A program made the position numbers and the translations under genes. A stretch of DNA of 35,448 nt from CAYRIY01 sp964424335 (lineage in GTDB: Bacteria; Bacillota; Limnochordia; DTU080; RSA5), in assembly GCA_964424335.1 (NCBI GenBank), contig CAYRIY010000029.1, positions 1 to 35,448 of the forward strand, in the 5' to 3' direction. Every line of letters starts with the position of its first letter. Within the stretch, counting starts at the first letter, position 1. Below are positions 8,669-16,402 of the stretch, piece after piece. The notes below the pieces were generated by a model that saw nothing but the letters and a program-made list of their open reading frames with translations, ran no database searches and was not told where the DNA came from.

Positions 8669-9913
8669 TTACCGTGCCAACGCCGCGTTGATGCCGGTCT
8701 CCATCGCGGCGAGGGCCTCGATGGGCGTCTTGTTTCCGTTTACAGCCTCGTTAAACTCACTTTGGAACACCGATACCATCTGTCCATACTGCGGGTGTCC
8801 GCGGTCCACGACCAATTTCGGCGAGGCGAACAGAGCCTGTTGTTCATAGATCGGCATCAGAGCCCGGATTTGAGGCGAATAGTCGGGCGAGACGCCTCGC
8901 CAAGGCGAGATGTAGTTGCGCAAAGCGCCGTAGCGAGACGTGACTTCCGGCGACGTGAGGAACTTGACGAACTTCACGGCCTCCATCGGATGCTCCGTGT
9001 AGCTGAGCGCCGCGACGAAGTCGCCTCCCAACCCGACCGCCGGCTGAGCGCCATAGGGGAGAAATGTTGCGCCGAGATTTGCATCGGAGTCGGCGTCGTA
9101 GATTCGGCTAACGTCCCAGTGGCCCATGATCGCCATGCCGACTTGACGCTGGGAAAGACTAAGCGGGTTTTGGTCGGACTTCACAAACCCCCGAGCGTAC
9201 AGGTCGTGCAAGTACTCGAGGGCATCTAGCGCTTCCGCCGAGTTGATGGCGGCTTGCGTCTGCGACTCGTTGAGGAGCGTGGCGCCCGCTTGATAAAACC
9301 AAGGCAGTCGCCAAAAATCGCTCGAGCCGAGCGCCGCGCCCGCGGCCTGTACTTCAGAGTTGCCGCCCGTCAAGTGGATCGTGAGCAGGCGCGCCACTTC
9401 GGAAAACTCGTCCCATGTCCACATGGAGTCCGTCGAATCGGGCGGCGCCGCGAGTCCCGACTCCGCGAACACATCCTCGTTGTACACCAAGGCAATCGTC
9501 GTCAGCGTAAGGGGCAGAGCGACTTGATTGCCCTGATGGGTGATTAATGCCTGATGCGCGGGATGAAGGCCGTCAGTGTACGACGCGTCCAAATAGCGAT
9601 TCAAAGGCAAGAGGATCCCGCTCGCAGCGAAGGACTGGACATCGCCGGAAAAGATAATCGCAACATCAGGCCCAGCGCCGCCTGCAACTGCAACCGCAAG
9701 TTTTGCCCGCCAGTCGGCGACAGGTTCCAACGTTACCTTGATCTCGGGGTTCGCAGTGTTGAACTCTTCAATGATCGATTGCATTACCTCGACGAACGCC
9801 GGCTGTTCGTTCCACCAAAATCGCAGCTCCACCGGTGCGGCGTAAGACGCCTGTACGCCAAGGAAAATGACGAGCGCTACGAACAACGCACCTACACCCC
9901 TACGATCTCCCAT
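8669..9913 (-). CDS. Sugar ABC transporter substrate-binding protein
   Basis: Family 1 extracellular solute-binding protein of 414 residues. It has a Sec signal peptide (MGDRRGVGALFVALVIFLGVQ, then ASYA cleaved before APVELRFWW). There is no cysteine in the signal region, so it is not a lipoprotein. Typical segments include FWWNEQPAFVEVMQSIIEEFN, GPDVAIIFSGDVQSFA, YNEDVFAESGLAAPPDSTDSMWTWDEFSEVA and MAIMGHWDVSRI. Start ATG 9913 is chosen because GGAGGG (9928-9923) lies 10 bases before it; the ATG at 9922 is only one base from that site. No permease or ATPase gene is nearby, so it must borrow a transporter encoded elsewhere or act as a sensor. It heads the minus-strand operon and is divergent from the IclR gene. 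Confidence 0.92.
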   Translation of the reverse strand: MGDRRGVGALFVALVIFLGVQASYAAPVELRFWWNEQPAFVEVMQSIIEEFNTANPEIKVTLEPVADWRAKLAVAVAGGAGPDVAIIFSGDVQSFAASGILLPLNRYLDASYTDGLHPAHQALITHQGNQVALPLTLTTIALVYNEDVFAESGLAAPPDSTDSMWTWDEFSEVARLLTIHLTGGNSEVQAAGAALGSSDFWRLPWFYQAGATLLNESQTQAAINSAEALDALEYLHDLYARGFVKSDQNPLSLSQRQVGMAIMGHWDVSRIYDADSDANLGATFLPYGAQPAVGLGGDFVAALSYTEHPMEAVKFVKFLTSPEVTSRYGALRNYISPWRGVSPDYSPQIRALMPIYEQQALFASPKLVVDRGHPQYGQMVSVFQSEFNEAVNGNKTPIEALAAMETGINAALAR

Positions 9914-9961
9914 ACCTTCCATCCCTCCGCTTGAAATGTGGATTGTTTGGTGTTCAACATA

Positions 9962-9999
9962 CGGAACCACTATGTCATATAGTTCCGTTATGTGGTTCC
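9962..9999. promoter_or_regulatory. Candidate IclR-type operator
   Basis: This lies between the divergent binding-protein and IclR-family genes. On the minus strand two 13-base direct repeats, GGAACcacataac and GGAACtatatgac, are followed by an inverted half-site, GGTTCCG. The outer arms GGAACCAC (9963-9970) and GTGGTTCC (9992-9999) are exact inverted complements, and CGGAAC/GTTCCG (9962-9967, 9982-9987) form a second pair. GGAAC/GTTCC half-sites are typical of IclR-family operators. It lies where the binding-protein promoter is expected. No other copy was noticed in the window. Confidence 0.6.
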
Positions 10000-10060
10000 A
10001 AGTTTAGCAAAGCACAGATAAATTGGTCAAGGGAGAAATTGGACTCGGGGATCAGTTACG

Positions 10061-10090
10061 TTGACGGTTAGAGGAAATAACAATTACAAT
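10061..10090 (+). promoter_or_regulatory. Sigma-A-type promoter of the IclR-family gene
   Basis: TTGACG (10061-10066), an 18-base spacer, and TACAAT (10085-10090); each hexamer has one mismatch to consensus. Transcription would start near 10097, giving a leader of about 90 bases before GTG 10188. Confidence 0.65.
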
Positions 10091-10187
10091 ATGTGTCAGC
10101 AATGGAACAGCGAAGTCTGTGTGTTTCAGTAAGGCAAAGACGCGCCCTCATCGGGTGCGTCTCGCTCACAGAGTAGGTGATGTCGTC

Positions 10188-11039
10188 GTGCATGAGGAAA
10201 GCGCGGACAATGTGGAAAGCGTCGTGAGATCGTGGAACGTGCTCACGTATCTCGCAGAGAACGCCAATCCCACGCTGACGGAGATTGCTCGGAACATCGA
10301 GGCGCCGAAGTCGTCGACGCTTCGAATCTTGAATACGCTAATCAACCTTGGTTTGGTGAGCCAAGACCCGGATAAAAAGACGTACAGCATCGATTACAGA
10401 GTTCTCAACTTGAGCTACCACGTACTTCGCCGCTCCGTGCTCCGCAAGCAGGCGAACCCGTACCTTTACGAACTAGCTGACGCGTCTCGATTGATCGCAT
10501 GTCTAGGCGTCGTCTCCGGACCTGTGGCGATTACAATCGATAAAGTTTCGCTACACTCTCCCTTGAGCGTACATCAAGACGAGATCGGCGCGACGGTTCC
10601 CGTCCACGTTTCATCGGTGGGAAAAGTGTTGTTGGCGTATCAACCCGAGGGCTTTGTAAACGAGTTTCTGCAGGAATATCCGCTAACGAAGTTTACGGAC
10701 AAGACGATTTGCGATCGAGAGGCATATCTAAAGGAGCTCCAACGCGTTCGGGAGCGCGGCTATGCCATCAATGAATGGGAGTGGAGACACGATACGGTGA
10801 GCATCGCGATGCCCGTACGCAACTACGCAGGCGAAGTCATCGCCGCCGTCGCCTTGTCTCGAGAGACGGCGGTGCATGGCGACGACGGCAACCGCGATGA
10901 ACCATTTAGCCAAGACCACCTGGACGCCCTGAAGCGAGCCGCGGAAAGAATCTCGTTTAGTTGCGGCTATCATTCCGCCGAAATGCTGATTGACTCTGCC
11001 GTTTGGCGTGGGCGGTCGGACGGCGAAACGCGGCGGTAA
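10188..11039 (+). CDS. IclR-family transcriptional regulator
   Basis: One-component regulator of about 283 residues. The N-terminal winged helix-turn-helix is VVRSWNVLTYLAENANPTLTEIARNIEAPKSSTLRILNTLINLGLVSQD. The C-terminal effector domain includes SRLIACLGVVSGPVAITIDK, VPVHVSSVGKVLLAY and GYAINEWEWRHDTVSIAMPVRN, which match the GAF-like IclR ligand domain. The open frame extends upstream, but GTG 10188 is preferred because AGGTGA (10175-10180) lies seven bases before it and the extra N-terminus is unlike the family. It is divergent from the second binding-protein operon, with GGAAC repeats in between, so it probably controls that operon in response to a sugar or sugar acid. The effector is unknown. 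Confidence 0.9.
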   Translation: MHEESADNVESVVRSWNVLTYLAENANPTLTEIARNIEAPKSSTLRILNTLINLGLVSQDPDKKTYSIDYRVLNLSYHVLRRSVLRKQANPYLYELADASRLIACLGVVSGPVAITIDKVSLHSPLSVHQDEIGATVPVHVSSVGKVLLAYQPEGFVNEFLQEYPLTKFTDKTICDREAYLKELQRVRERGYAINEWEWRHDTVSIAMPVRNYAGEVIAAVALSRETAVHGDDGNRDEPFSQDHLDALKRAAERISFSCGYHSAEMLIDSAVWRGRSDGETRR

Positions 11040-11090
11040 AAGCGAGACAGGTATACGACGAAATCTCACAAACCCATTGGAACGCTACCC

Positions 11091-11135
11091 AATAAAAAGA
11101 GCCCTTCGCCACGATTGCTGTGGCTAAGGGCTCTT
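11091..11135 (-). terminator. Intrinsic terminator of tRNA-Ala
   Basis: On the minus strand a 16-bp stem with one mismatch (arms 11120-11135 and 11097-11112) is followed by U-rich TTTTTATT. It begins three bases after the CCA end of the tRNA. The opposite strand lacks a U tract, so the terminator is directional. Confidence 0.9.
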
Positions 11136-11137
11136 GG

Positions 11138-11213
<76 letters not shown>

Positions 11214-11251
11214 GTATGAGCGAGCCAATATGGAGCTGGGCTCAATGATGT

Positions 11252-11257
11252 ATTATA
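11252..11257 (-). promoter_or_regulatory. -10 element of tRNA-Ala promoter
   Basis: A perfect TATAAT on the minus strand, about 39 bases upstream of the tRNA 5' end. The -35 region (TGGTAT at 17-base spacing) is poor, so the promoter is assigned mainly from the -10 and its position. Confidence 0.5.
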
Positions 11258-11303
11258 ACGCAAACGCGGGCGAAATACCAGTGGTTCTTCCTGAAATGCT
11301 CCT

Positions 11304-11372
11304 CCGGGACATCTCGCACGGAACGTGTGGCAGAGCATTGGTCTGAGATATCCGGGAAATCCAGGATGTCCC
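11304..11372. repeat. Nested dyads between gyrA and tRNA-Ala
   Basis: Two overlapping inverted repeats lie here. CCGGGACATCTC (from 11304) pairs with GAGATATCCGGG at 10 of 12 positions. GGGACATC (11306-11313) is an exact complement of GATGTCCC (11365-11372). They could fold competing RNA hairpins or bind protein. No gene is present. A near-perfect Noc site follows at 11391. Confidence 0.4.
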
Positions 11373-11390
11373 CAATCTGACCGACTTATT

Positions 11391-11404
11391 ATTTCCCGGG
11401 AAAC
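11391..11404. promoter_or_regulatory. Near-perfect Noc-binding site
   Basis: ATTTCCCGGGAAAC differs by one base from the Noc-binding sequence of Bacillus, ATTTCCCGGGAAAT. It lies in the intergenic region downstream of gyrA. A second ATTTCCCGG half-site occurs inverted at 11352-11360. Noc is encoded in this window, so binding is plausible but untested. Confidence 0.55.
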
Positions 11405-11446
11405 GTTGAGAGTGGTGCATCAAAGCGCGCCACCCTCAACGTTTTT
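11402..11446. terminator. Hairpin terminator downstream of gyrA
   Basis: Arms AACGTTGAG (11402-11410) and CTCAACGTT (11435-11443) are extended by GTGG/CCAC inside one mismatch. The plus-strand side ends in TTTTT; the minus-strand side ends in only TTT, then CCC. It sits 10 bases past the gyrA stop, so it probably ends gyrA transcription and also blocks plus-strand readthrough from the IclR side. Confidence 0.65.
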
Positions 11447-11455
11447 AGCCTTTGC

Positions 11456-14400
11456 CTATAAAAGCGACGGTTGATCGTCGTTCTCGTCGTCTTTACTCAC
11501 GACTTGCGCGAGTGCGACCACTCGGTCCGCTTCCCCAAGCCGCATCAACCGCACGCCTTGAGTGCTTCTGCCAAGACGAGACACATCTTGCACGCTAAAG
11601 CGGATCATGATCCCCTCAAGGCTGATCAACATGACCTCATCGTCTTCGCGCACAACCTTGATGCCTGTAATCGGGCCATTGCGATCCGTCTTTTGGATGG
11701 TCCTAATTCCTTTGCCGCCCCGACCCGTGATGCGATACTCCGAAAGCGGGGTCCTTTTGCCAAAGCCGTTTGCGGTGACGACCAAGAGCTCCCGGTCCGG
11801 ATAGACGACATCCATTCCGACTACCGCGTCGCCTTCCTCGAGCGTAATCCCCCTTACGCCGCGAGCCGTACGACCCATCGGTCGAACATCACCCTCATGG
11901 AATCGGATCGCCTGACCCTCACCGGTTACGAGGAGCATGTCTTGGTTTCCATCCGTCAGTTGAACGCCGATCACTTCGTCGTCATCGTCGAGCGTCAGCG
12001 CGATCAGACCCGAATACGAGCTGTCAAACTCGGAGAGCACGGTCTTTTTCACCGTGCCGTTTCGGGTCGCGATGAACAAGTATCGGTCATCGTACTCTTG
12101 GATTGGGATCGCAGCCTGGACTTGCTCTCCAGGCTCGATTTGTATCAGGTTGATGATGGCCGTACCGCGGGCGTTGCGCCCGGCCTCAGGAATCTCGTGC
12201 GCTCTCAGCCGGTAGACCCGTCCCTTGTTGGTGAAGAACACGATGTACGTGTGCGTCGTCGTGATAAACAGGTGCTCGACAAAGTCTTCCGATCGAGTGC
12301 TCAGCGCGGTGACGCCTCTGCCTCCCCGCTTTTGACTCCGGTACGACGTGAGCGGAAGCCGCTTGATGTAACCGTGATGCGTCAGGGTTACGACGATATC
12401 CTCTTCGGCGATGAGATCCTCAACATCGATGTCGCCTTCCGCGGACGTGATCTCCGTCCTCCGCTCGTCACCGAACTTATCCCGAATCTCGGTCAACTCA
12501 TCCTTGATGATGCCAAACAGCTTCCGTTCGTCGCCAAGGATCTCTTTGAGGTACGCGATCGTCTTCAGCAACTCTTGGTATTCGCTTTCGATCTTCTCGC
12601 GCTCAAGGCCGGTCAGGCGGCGTAGTTGCATGTCCAAGATCGCAACCGCCTGCCGCTCCGAAAGACCGAATCGCTCCATGAGCTTTACCTTGGCGTCTTG
12701 GTCGCTCTCGGCATTACGGATCAACTGGATGATCTCGTCGATATGATCGAGCGCGATGCGGTACCCTTCGAGGATATGCGCCCGATCCTCAGCCTTGCGC
12801 AGCTCAAACTTGGTCCTGCGCGTGACGACGTCGCGCTGGTGCTCCAGGTAGTGGTAGAGCATCCCTTTCAGATCGAGGATCTTTGGTTCGCCGTTCACCA
12901 ATGCAAGCATGATGACGCCAAAGGTCTCTTGAAGCTGCGAATGCTTGTAAAGCTGGTTGAGCACGATGTTGGGATTGACGTCCCGCCGCAGTTCGATCAC
13001 GATCCGCATGCCGTTTCGGTCGGACTCATCGCGCAGCGCGGTAATCCCGTCGACCTTTTTCTCGTTGTGCAGCTCGGCAATTTTCTCGACCAGGTTGGCC
13101 TTGTTCACCATGTACGGAATCTCGGTGATGAGAATCCGCTGCTTGCCGCCTTGCATTTGCTCGATTCGCACCCGAGCGCGCATGCGCACTCGGCCACGCC
13201 CCGTTCGATAGGCGTCTCGGATCCCTTCTCGGCCGAGGATTAAGCCACCGGTCGGAAAATCAGGGCCTTTGATGTGCTTCATCAGCCCATCGACCGTGAT
13301 CTCCGGATTGTCGATCATTTCGATCAGGGCGTTCGTCACTTCGGAAAGATTGTGCGGAGGGATGTTGGTCGACATCCCTACCGCGATGCCGGTAGCGCCG
13401 TTTACCAATAGGTTTGGAAAGCGGGACGGCAAGACGAGCGGCTGCTCCAAGGAGTCATCGAAGTTAGGACCGTAATCGACAGTGTCCTTGTCGATGTCCC
13501 GCAACATTTCCATGGCCAGGCGTGAGAGACGTGCCTCGGTGTAGCGCATCGCGGCCGGGGGATCACCGTCTATACTGTTGTGAACGAATACGCCGCTGCT
13601 CAGGAGGAAGTTGTGATAAGTGTCCACCGTGATGTCGTAGACATCTTCGCGCTCCGTAAGCCACCGGATGGCAACCACACGATGGTTGTATTGCTCAGCC
13701 CTCTCGATCATTTCGTCGAGACTATCGAAGTAAGTAATGGCGGTCTCAAACCGAGGGATCCAGTTTGCGTCTCTCCGGCTGTCGTATAGCTCGGGGCTGA
13801 AATTCTCCTTACCTTCCTCGACGAGAAGTCGGGTGACATAGCCAGAAATTCGAGATTGCATCACCTGACGCTTGTACTCTGGGTCTTTCCATTTTTGGGT
13901 GAGAGACTGCGCAGATCGCTCGGCGAGTTTTTTCATCATCGACGGGTCTTCCGACAATCGTCGATAATTGCTGCGGGTGACTCCTTCGCTCTGCCGTCGG
14001 TTGAACTCAGGATCGTTCGCCCGCTGGCGGGCGATCTTCCGGCTGTGAAACTCCCGCGTTTCCGGACGTGACCATAGTGCTTTCGCCATCTTAGAGAAGT
14101 GATCGTCTCCGAACTTGGCTCGATAATCCGGATCCGCCCACAAACGCTTGGCGTTCTCTGACAGTGCCTGCCTGAGCTCAGGATCGTTCATGGCCTCTTG
14201 AATGGCCGCAACGATCTCCTCTCGCTTTTGCGGATCGCTCCACATCGCTCGGCTTTTCTCCGAAATGATTGCAGCGATGCGCTCTTTCTCCTCCGCTGAA
14301 AGCTCCCTCTTCTCGATGCCGGTCAAAGCCTCTGACATCTTCTGACGGAAATCAGGATCCTTCCACAAGGCCTTCTTAGCCTCGGAAAGCGCCTTTCGAC

Positions 14401-15475
14401 GCTCTGGATGCCTCCGGTAAAACTCCTTAAGCGCTTTGGCCACGCGCTTTCCGTTAGCCTCTCGGAACGAGGGATCCGTATTTTGCCTTCTAAAGCGCTC
14501 GACGCGCTCTTCTAAGACCTCCGGGTTGTCTGCGTAGTACTTCCTTACTCCTCGTCGTTGCTTTGCACGAAAATCTGGATCTCTCCAGAGACTCTTTACG
14601 TGTTCGGCATGGATCCTGTTGTGCTCTTGGAACGTAACTCTGCGAATATTGTCAGGCGCGTTGTTCCAACGATCAAAATCCACATGGTGCCTAACCCACG
14701 GCTCGGACATAGATCTTGCGCGCCCGATCCGTTCGTTGTATTCGTCCGCGAGGTGGTGTACAAAGCTCCAATTCCCGTTAGGCTGCAATACCCGCAGGTA
14801 ATCGTTTGTTCCCTCGCGAACGGGCGCCGTGCTAAAATAGCCCGCGGCCAAACTGTCCTCGGGCGTGAGATGTTGGGCCTGTTTGTACTCTCCGGACTTT
14901 AGCAAGAATCGGTGGTCAGGCGTACACTTGATTTTCTCACCCGTATCGAGAGTGAGTTCGATCAATTGCGCGTTGCGCCGCGTGATGCGGGAGTTTCTCC
15001 CTTCGGCGACGACTATTTCCTTTTTCGTACGATCGTACGAGTAGACGTAGAATCGGCCTTCCGGACCTAGCTTCGCTAGTTCTGCAAAGCTCTTTTCCGT
15101 TCCGTCGACCAACTTTATCTTTGTGTCGCCTGTGAAACAACCAAAGTTGCCGTGACCTTGTACCAGCATATATCGATACGAAAAGTCTTGGCCCATCCGG
15201 ACCATGGCGTCGTAGATCGCGGAGTCGCCGTGCGGGTGGTACTTGGCCATGGTCTCGCCGACCACCCTAGCCGACTTTTTGAACGGCCGATCCGGGCGGA
15301 GGCCGATCTCGAGCATCGTGTTGAGAATCCTGCGCTGCACGGGCTTAAGACCGTCTCGAACGTCCGGGAGCGCCCGGTCGACGATGACGTACATCGCGAA
15401 GTTGAGATACGAACGGCGCATCTCTTCTTCTAGGCCGATCGGTACGATCTTGCCCTCAGTAAAATCCATTGCCAC
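11456..15475 (-). CDS. gyrA: DNA gyrase subunit A, interrupted by an intein
   Basis: GyrA cuts and rejoins DNA for ATP-driven negative supercoiling, as an A2B2 complex with GyrB. The precursor has 1339 residues. Residues 113-633 are an intein, leaving an 818-residue mature protein, normal for Firmicutes. The N-extein has RALPDVRDGLKPVQRRIL and the quinolone-region motif YHPHGDSAIYDAMVRM with unmutated Ser and Asp positions. The catalytic tyrosine is in AAMRYTEARL, residue 645 of the precursor and 124 after splicing. The C-terminal pinwheel includes the GyrA box QKRGGRG and repeated blades such as FFTNKGRVYRLRAHEIPEAGRNARG. Start GTG 15475 has GGTGGGTGA seven bases upstream; ATG 15469 is an alternative. 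Excision of the intein is required for a working enzyme. It is minus strand and co-oriented with replication, downstream of gyrB and two small genes. Confidence 0.97.
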   Translation of the reverse strand: MAMDFTEGKIVPIGLEEEMRRSYLNFAMYVIVDRALPDVRDGLKPVQRRILNTMLEIGLRPDRPFKKSARVVGETMAKYHPHGDSAIYDAMVRMGQDFSYRYMLVQGHGNFGCFTGDTKIKLVDGTEKSFAELAKLGPEGRFYVYSYDRTKKEIVVAEGRNSRITRRNAQLIELTLDTGEKIKCTPDHRFLLKSGEYKQAQHLTPEDSLAAGYFSTAPVREGTNDYLRVLQPNGNWSFVHHLADEYNERIGRARSMSEPWVRHHVDFDRWNNAPDNIRRVTFQEHNRIHAEHVKSLWRDPDFRAKQRRGVRKYYADNPEVLEERVERFRRQNTDPSFREANGKRVAKALKEFYRRHPERRKALSEAKKALWKDPDFRQKMSEALTGIEKRELSAEEKERIAAIISEKSRAMWSDPQKREEIVAAIQEAMNDPELRQALSENAKRLWADPDYRAKFGDDHFSKMAKALWSRPETREFHSRKIARQRANDPEFNRRQSEGVTRSNYRRLSEDPSMMKKLAERSAQSLTQKWKDPEYKRQVMQSRISGYVTRLLVEEGKENFSPELYDSRRDANWIPRFETAITYFDSLDEMIERAEQYNHRVVAIRWLTEREDVYDITVDTYHNFLLSSGVFVHNSIDGDPPAAMRYTEARLSRLAMEMLRDIDKDTVDYGPNFDDSLEQPLVLPSRFPNLLVNGATGIAVGMSTNIPPHNLSEVTNALIEMIDNPEITVDGLMKHIKGPDFPTGGLILGREGIRDAYRTGRGRVRMRARVRIEQMQGGKQRILITEIPYMVNKANLVEKIAELHNEKKVDGITALRDESDRNGMRIVIELRRDVNPNIVLNQLYKHSQLQETFGVIMLALVNGEPKILDLKGMLYHYLEHQRDVVTRRTKFELRKAEDRAHILEGYRIALDHIDEIIQLIRNAESDQDAKVKLMERFGLSERQAVAILDMQLRRLTGLEREKIESEYQELLKTIAYLKEILGDERKLFGIIKDELTEIRDKFGDERRTEITSAEGDIDVEDLIAEEDIVVTLTHHGYIKRLPLTSYRSQKRGGRGVTALSTRSEDFVEHLFITTTHTYIVFFTNKGRVYRLRAHEIPEAGRNARGTAIINLIQIEPGEQVQAAIPIQEYDDRYLFIATRNGTVKKTVLSEFDSSYSGLIALTLDDDDEVIGVQLTDGNQDMLLVTGEGQAIRFHEGDVRPMGRTARGVRGITLEEGDAVVGMDVVYPDRELLVVTANGFGKRTPLSEYRITGRGGKGIRTIQKTDRNGPITGIKVVREDDEVMLISLEGIMIRFSVQDVSRLGRSTQGVRLMRLGEADRVVALAQVVSKDDENDDQPSLL
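13577..15139 (-). mobile_element. GyrA intein with HNH homing endonuclease and tandem DP repeats
   Basis: A 521-residue protein-splicing element within GyrA. It begins with Cys1 (CFTGDTKIKLVDG), has the block B TxxH motif (KCTPDHRFL, residues 71-79) and ends VYDITVDTYHNFLLSSGVFVHN, with penultimate His and terminal Asn, followed by Ser as the +1 residue. All splicing residues are present. Residues 127-180 form an HNH endonuclease (FVHHLADEYNE, HHVDFDRWNNAPDNIRRVT, EHNRIHAEH). Residues 183-434 are about twelve degenerate repeats of 18-22 residues around W-x-D-P-[DE]-[FY]-R (LWRDPDFRAK, LWKDPDFRQK, MWSDPQKREE, LWADPDYRAK, KWKDPEYKRQ), probably a DNA-contacting helical array like NUMOD3-type modules. 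It is inserted between GHGNFG and SIDGDPPAAMRY, 12 residues before the catalytic Tyr, unlike mycobacterial GyrA inteins at Tyr/Thr. Confidence 0.93.
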
Positions 15476-15591
15476 CTAAAAGTCACCCACCGATCAATCG
15501 CAAGTAACAGCAAACCAAAAGCCGTCCGGCGAAGGAGTTTGCTACTTTCTTCCTTCTCCTAGATCAGGCGCAAATCCTTTCCTGGAGCCGA

Positions 15592-15981
15592 TTATGGACG
15601 TTTTGAACGGTCTGTAACGGCATCATTTTGCCCCGCTGAAATGTGGCTCGTTTGCTCCACATGGTGAACAAGTTGCGAAGCCGTCCATCGGTTCGCCTCC
15701 GGCTCCCTGCGCCACCCTCTGCGCCGGATCAGCGCGAGGATCTCCTCATACATCGCCTCGTGATCGAGCGCCAACCGGCGAAATAGATCGCGCACCTCCG
15801 GATGGCTGCACAACGCAAGAGAGCTTCCGTCCTGTAGAAGTTCCAGCTTCACGGAGTATAGCAAGTCAAACGCGACCAATCGCTCCGTAAGCATCCCCGG
15901 GAGCGCTGATTCGGCGGCCTCCTTTCCGCCCTGTCCAGGCGAGCCTAGCGTCTCGTCCAAAGCCTGGTGGCCCCTTGTCAT
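15592..15981 (-). CDS. CotF-like spore coat protein
   Basis: Small helical protein of 129 residues with a CotF-family core: MLTERLVAFDLLYSVKLELL, then HPEVRDLFRRLALDHEAMYEEILALIRRRGWRREPE. That pattern (target-binding helix, His-containing middle helix, terminal RGWY-type motif) is typical of spore coat F and related ferritin-like proteins. The C-terminal tail ANRWTASQLVHHVEQTSHISAG is family-unlike and polar. Start ATG 15981 overlaps the stop of the preceding gene as TAATG, indicating coupled translation; an in-frame GTG at 16008 is less likely. It lies between gyrB and gyrA with no terminator seen, so it may be transcribed with the gyrase genes. The finding implies a spore-forming host. The exact coat role is unknown. 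Confidence 0.65.
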   Translation of the reverse strand: MTRGHQALDETLGSPGQGGKEAAESALPGMLTERLVAFDLLYSVKLELLQDGSSLALCSHPEVRDLFRRLALDHEAMYEEILALIRRRGWRREPEANRWTASQLVHHVEQTSHISAGQNDAVTDRSKRP

Positions 15982-16313
15982 TACTCGCCACCGGCCATGG
16001 ATCGGCACGACCTTGAGTCGGAATTGTACTCCGAGTAGGCGTGAAAGTCGCTCTGCTCTTCAATGAGCCTCATGGTAGACTCCAATCTTTGAGCGTGACG
16101 AAAGAAGAGCGTTCGAAAGCGAAAGACGAGATCAGAAAGCTCCGGGTCTTGCACGAAGGACTGGTAGAACGAGAGTTTTTCCACGACCGTTCGATGACTT
16201 TCAATCCGATCGGCAAGCTCGAGTACGTCTCGTTCGGAAAAAGGAGCACGGAAATACACGAAGAGCCCCCTCAGGAAGTTCCGCCCTATCTCATGCTCGA
16301 CGGAACGACGCAC
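15981..16313 (-). CDS. Hypothetical helical protein between gyrB and the CotF-like gene
   Basis: A 110-residue protein with no firm family match. It is alpha-helical and charged (RDVLELADRIESHRTVVEKLSFYQSFVQDPELSDLVFRFRTLFFRHAQRLEST). Its heptad-like helices and the following CotF-like gene suggest a related coat or ferritin-like protein, but this is inference. The start is uncertain: GTG 16313 lies within a dyad (CGACGCAC/GTGCGTCG, 16306-16323) and has no good ribosome site. GTG 16259 follows a GAGGGG and would give a 92-residue form. The stop overlaps the next start (TAATG). There is no signal peptide or membrane segment. Confidence 0.55.
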   Translation of the reverse strand: MRRSVEHEIGRNFLRGLFVYFRAPFSERDVLELADRIESHRTVVEKLSFYQSFVQDPELSDLVFRFRTLFFRHAQRLESTMRLIEEQSDFHAYSEYNSDSRSCRSMAGGE

Positions 16314-16402
16314 ACGTGCGTCGGTGGATACTCCTTATCCTTGGATTTCCAGCCGCCGTTCATGCATGCGAAAACGAGCTCGCCAACGGACGCCGCGACG
16401 CG

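Noticed and set aside
11471..12625. Long plus-strand frame opposite gyrA
   Set aside because: It is the antisense shadow of the conserved GyrA C-terminal region, with no own similarity or start signals.
16306..16323. CACGTG-containing palindrome taken as a parS site
   Set aside because: The flanks CGACGCAC/GTGCGTCG do not match parS; the core is offset and there is no TGTTCC/GGAACA.
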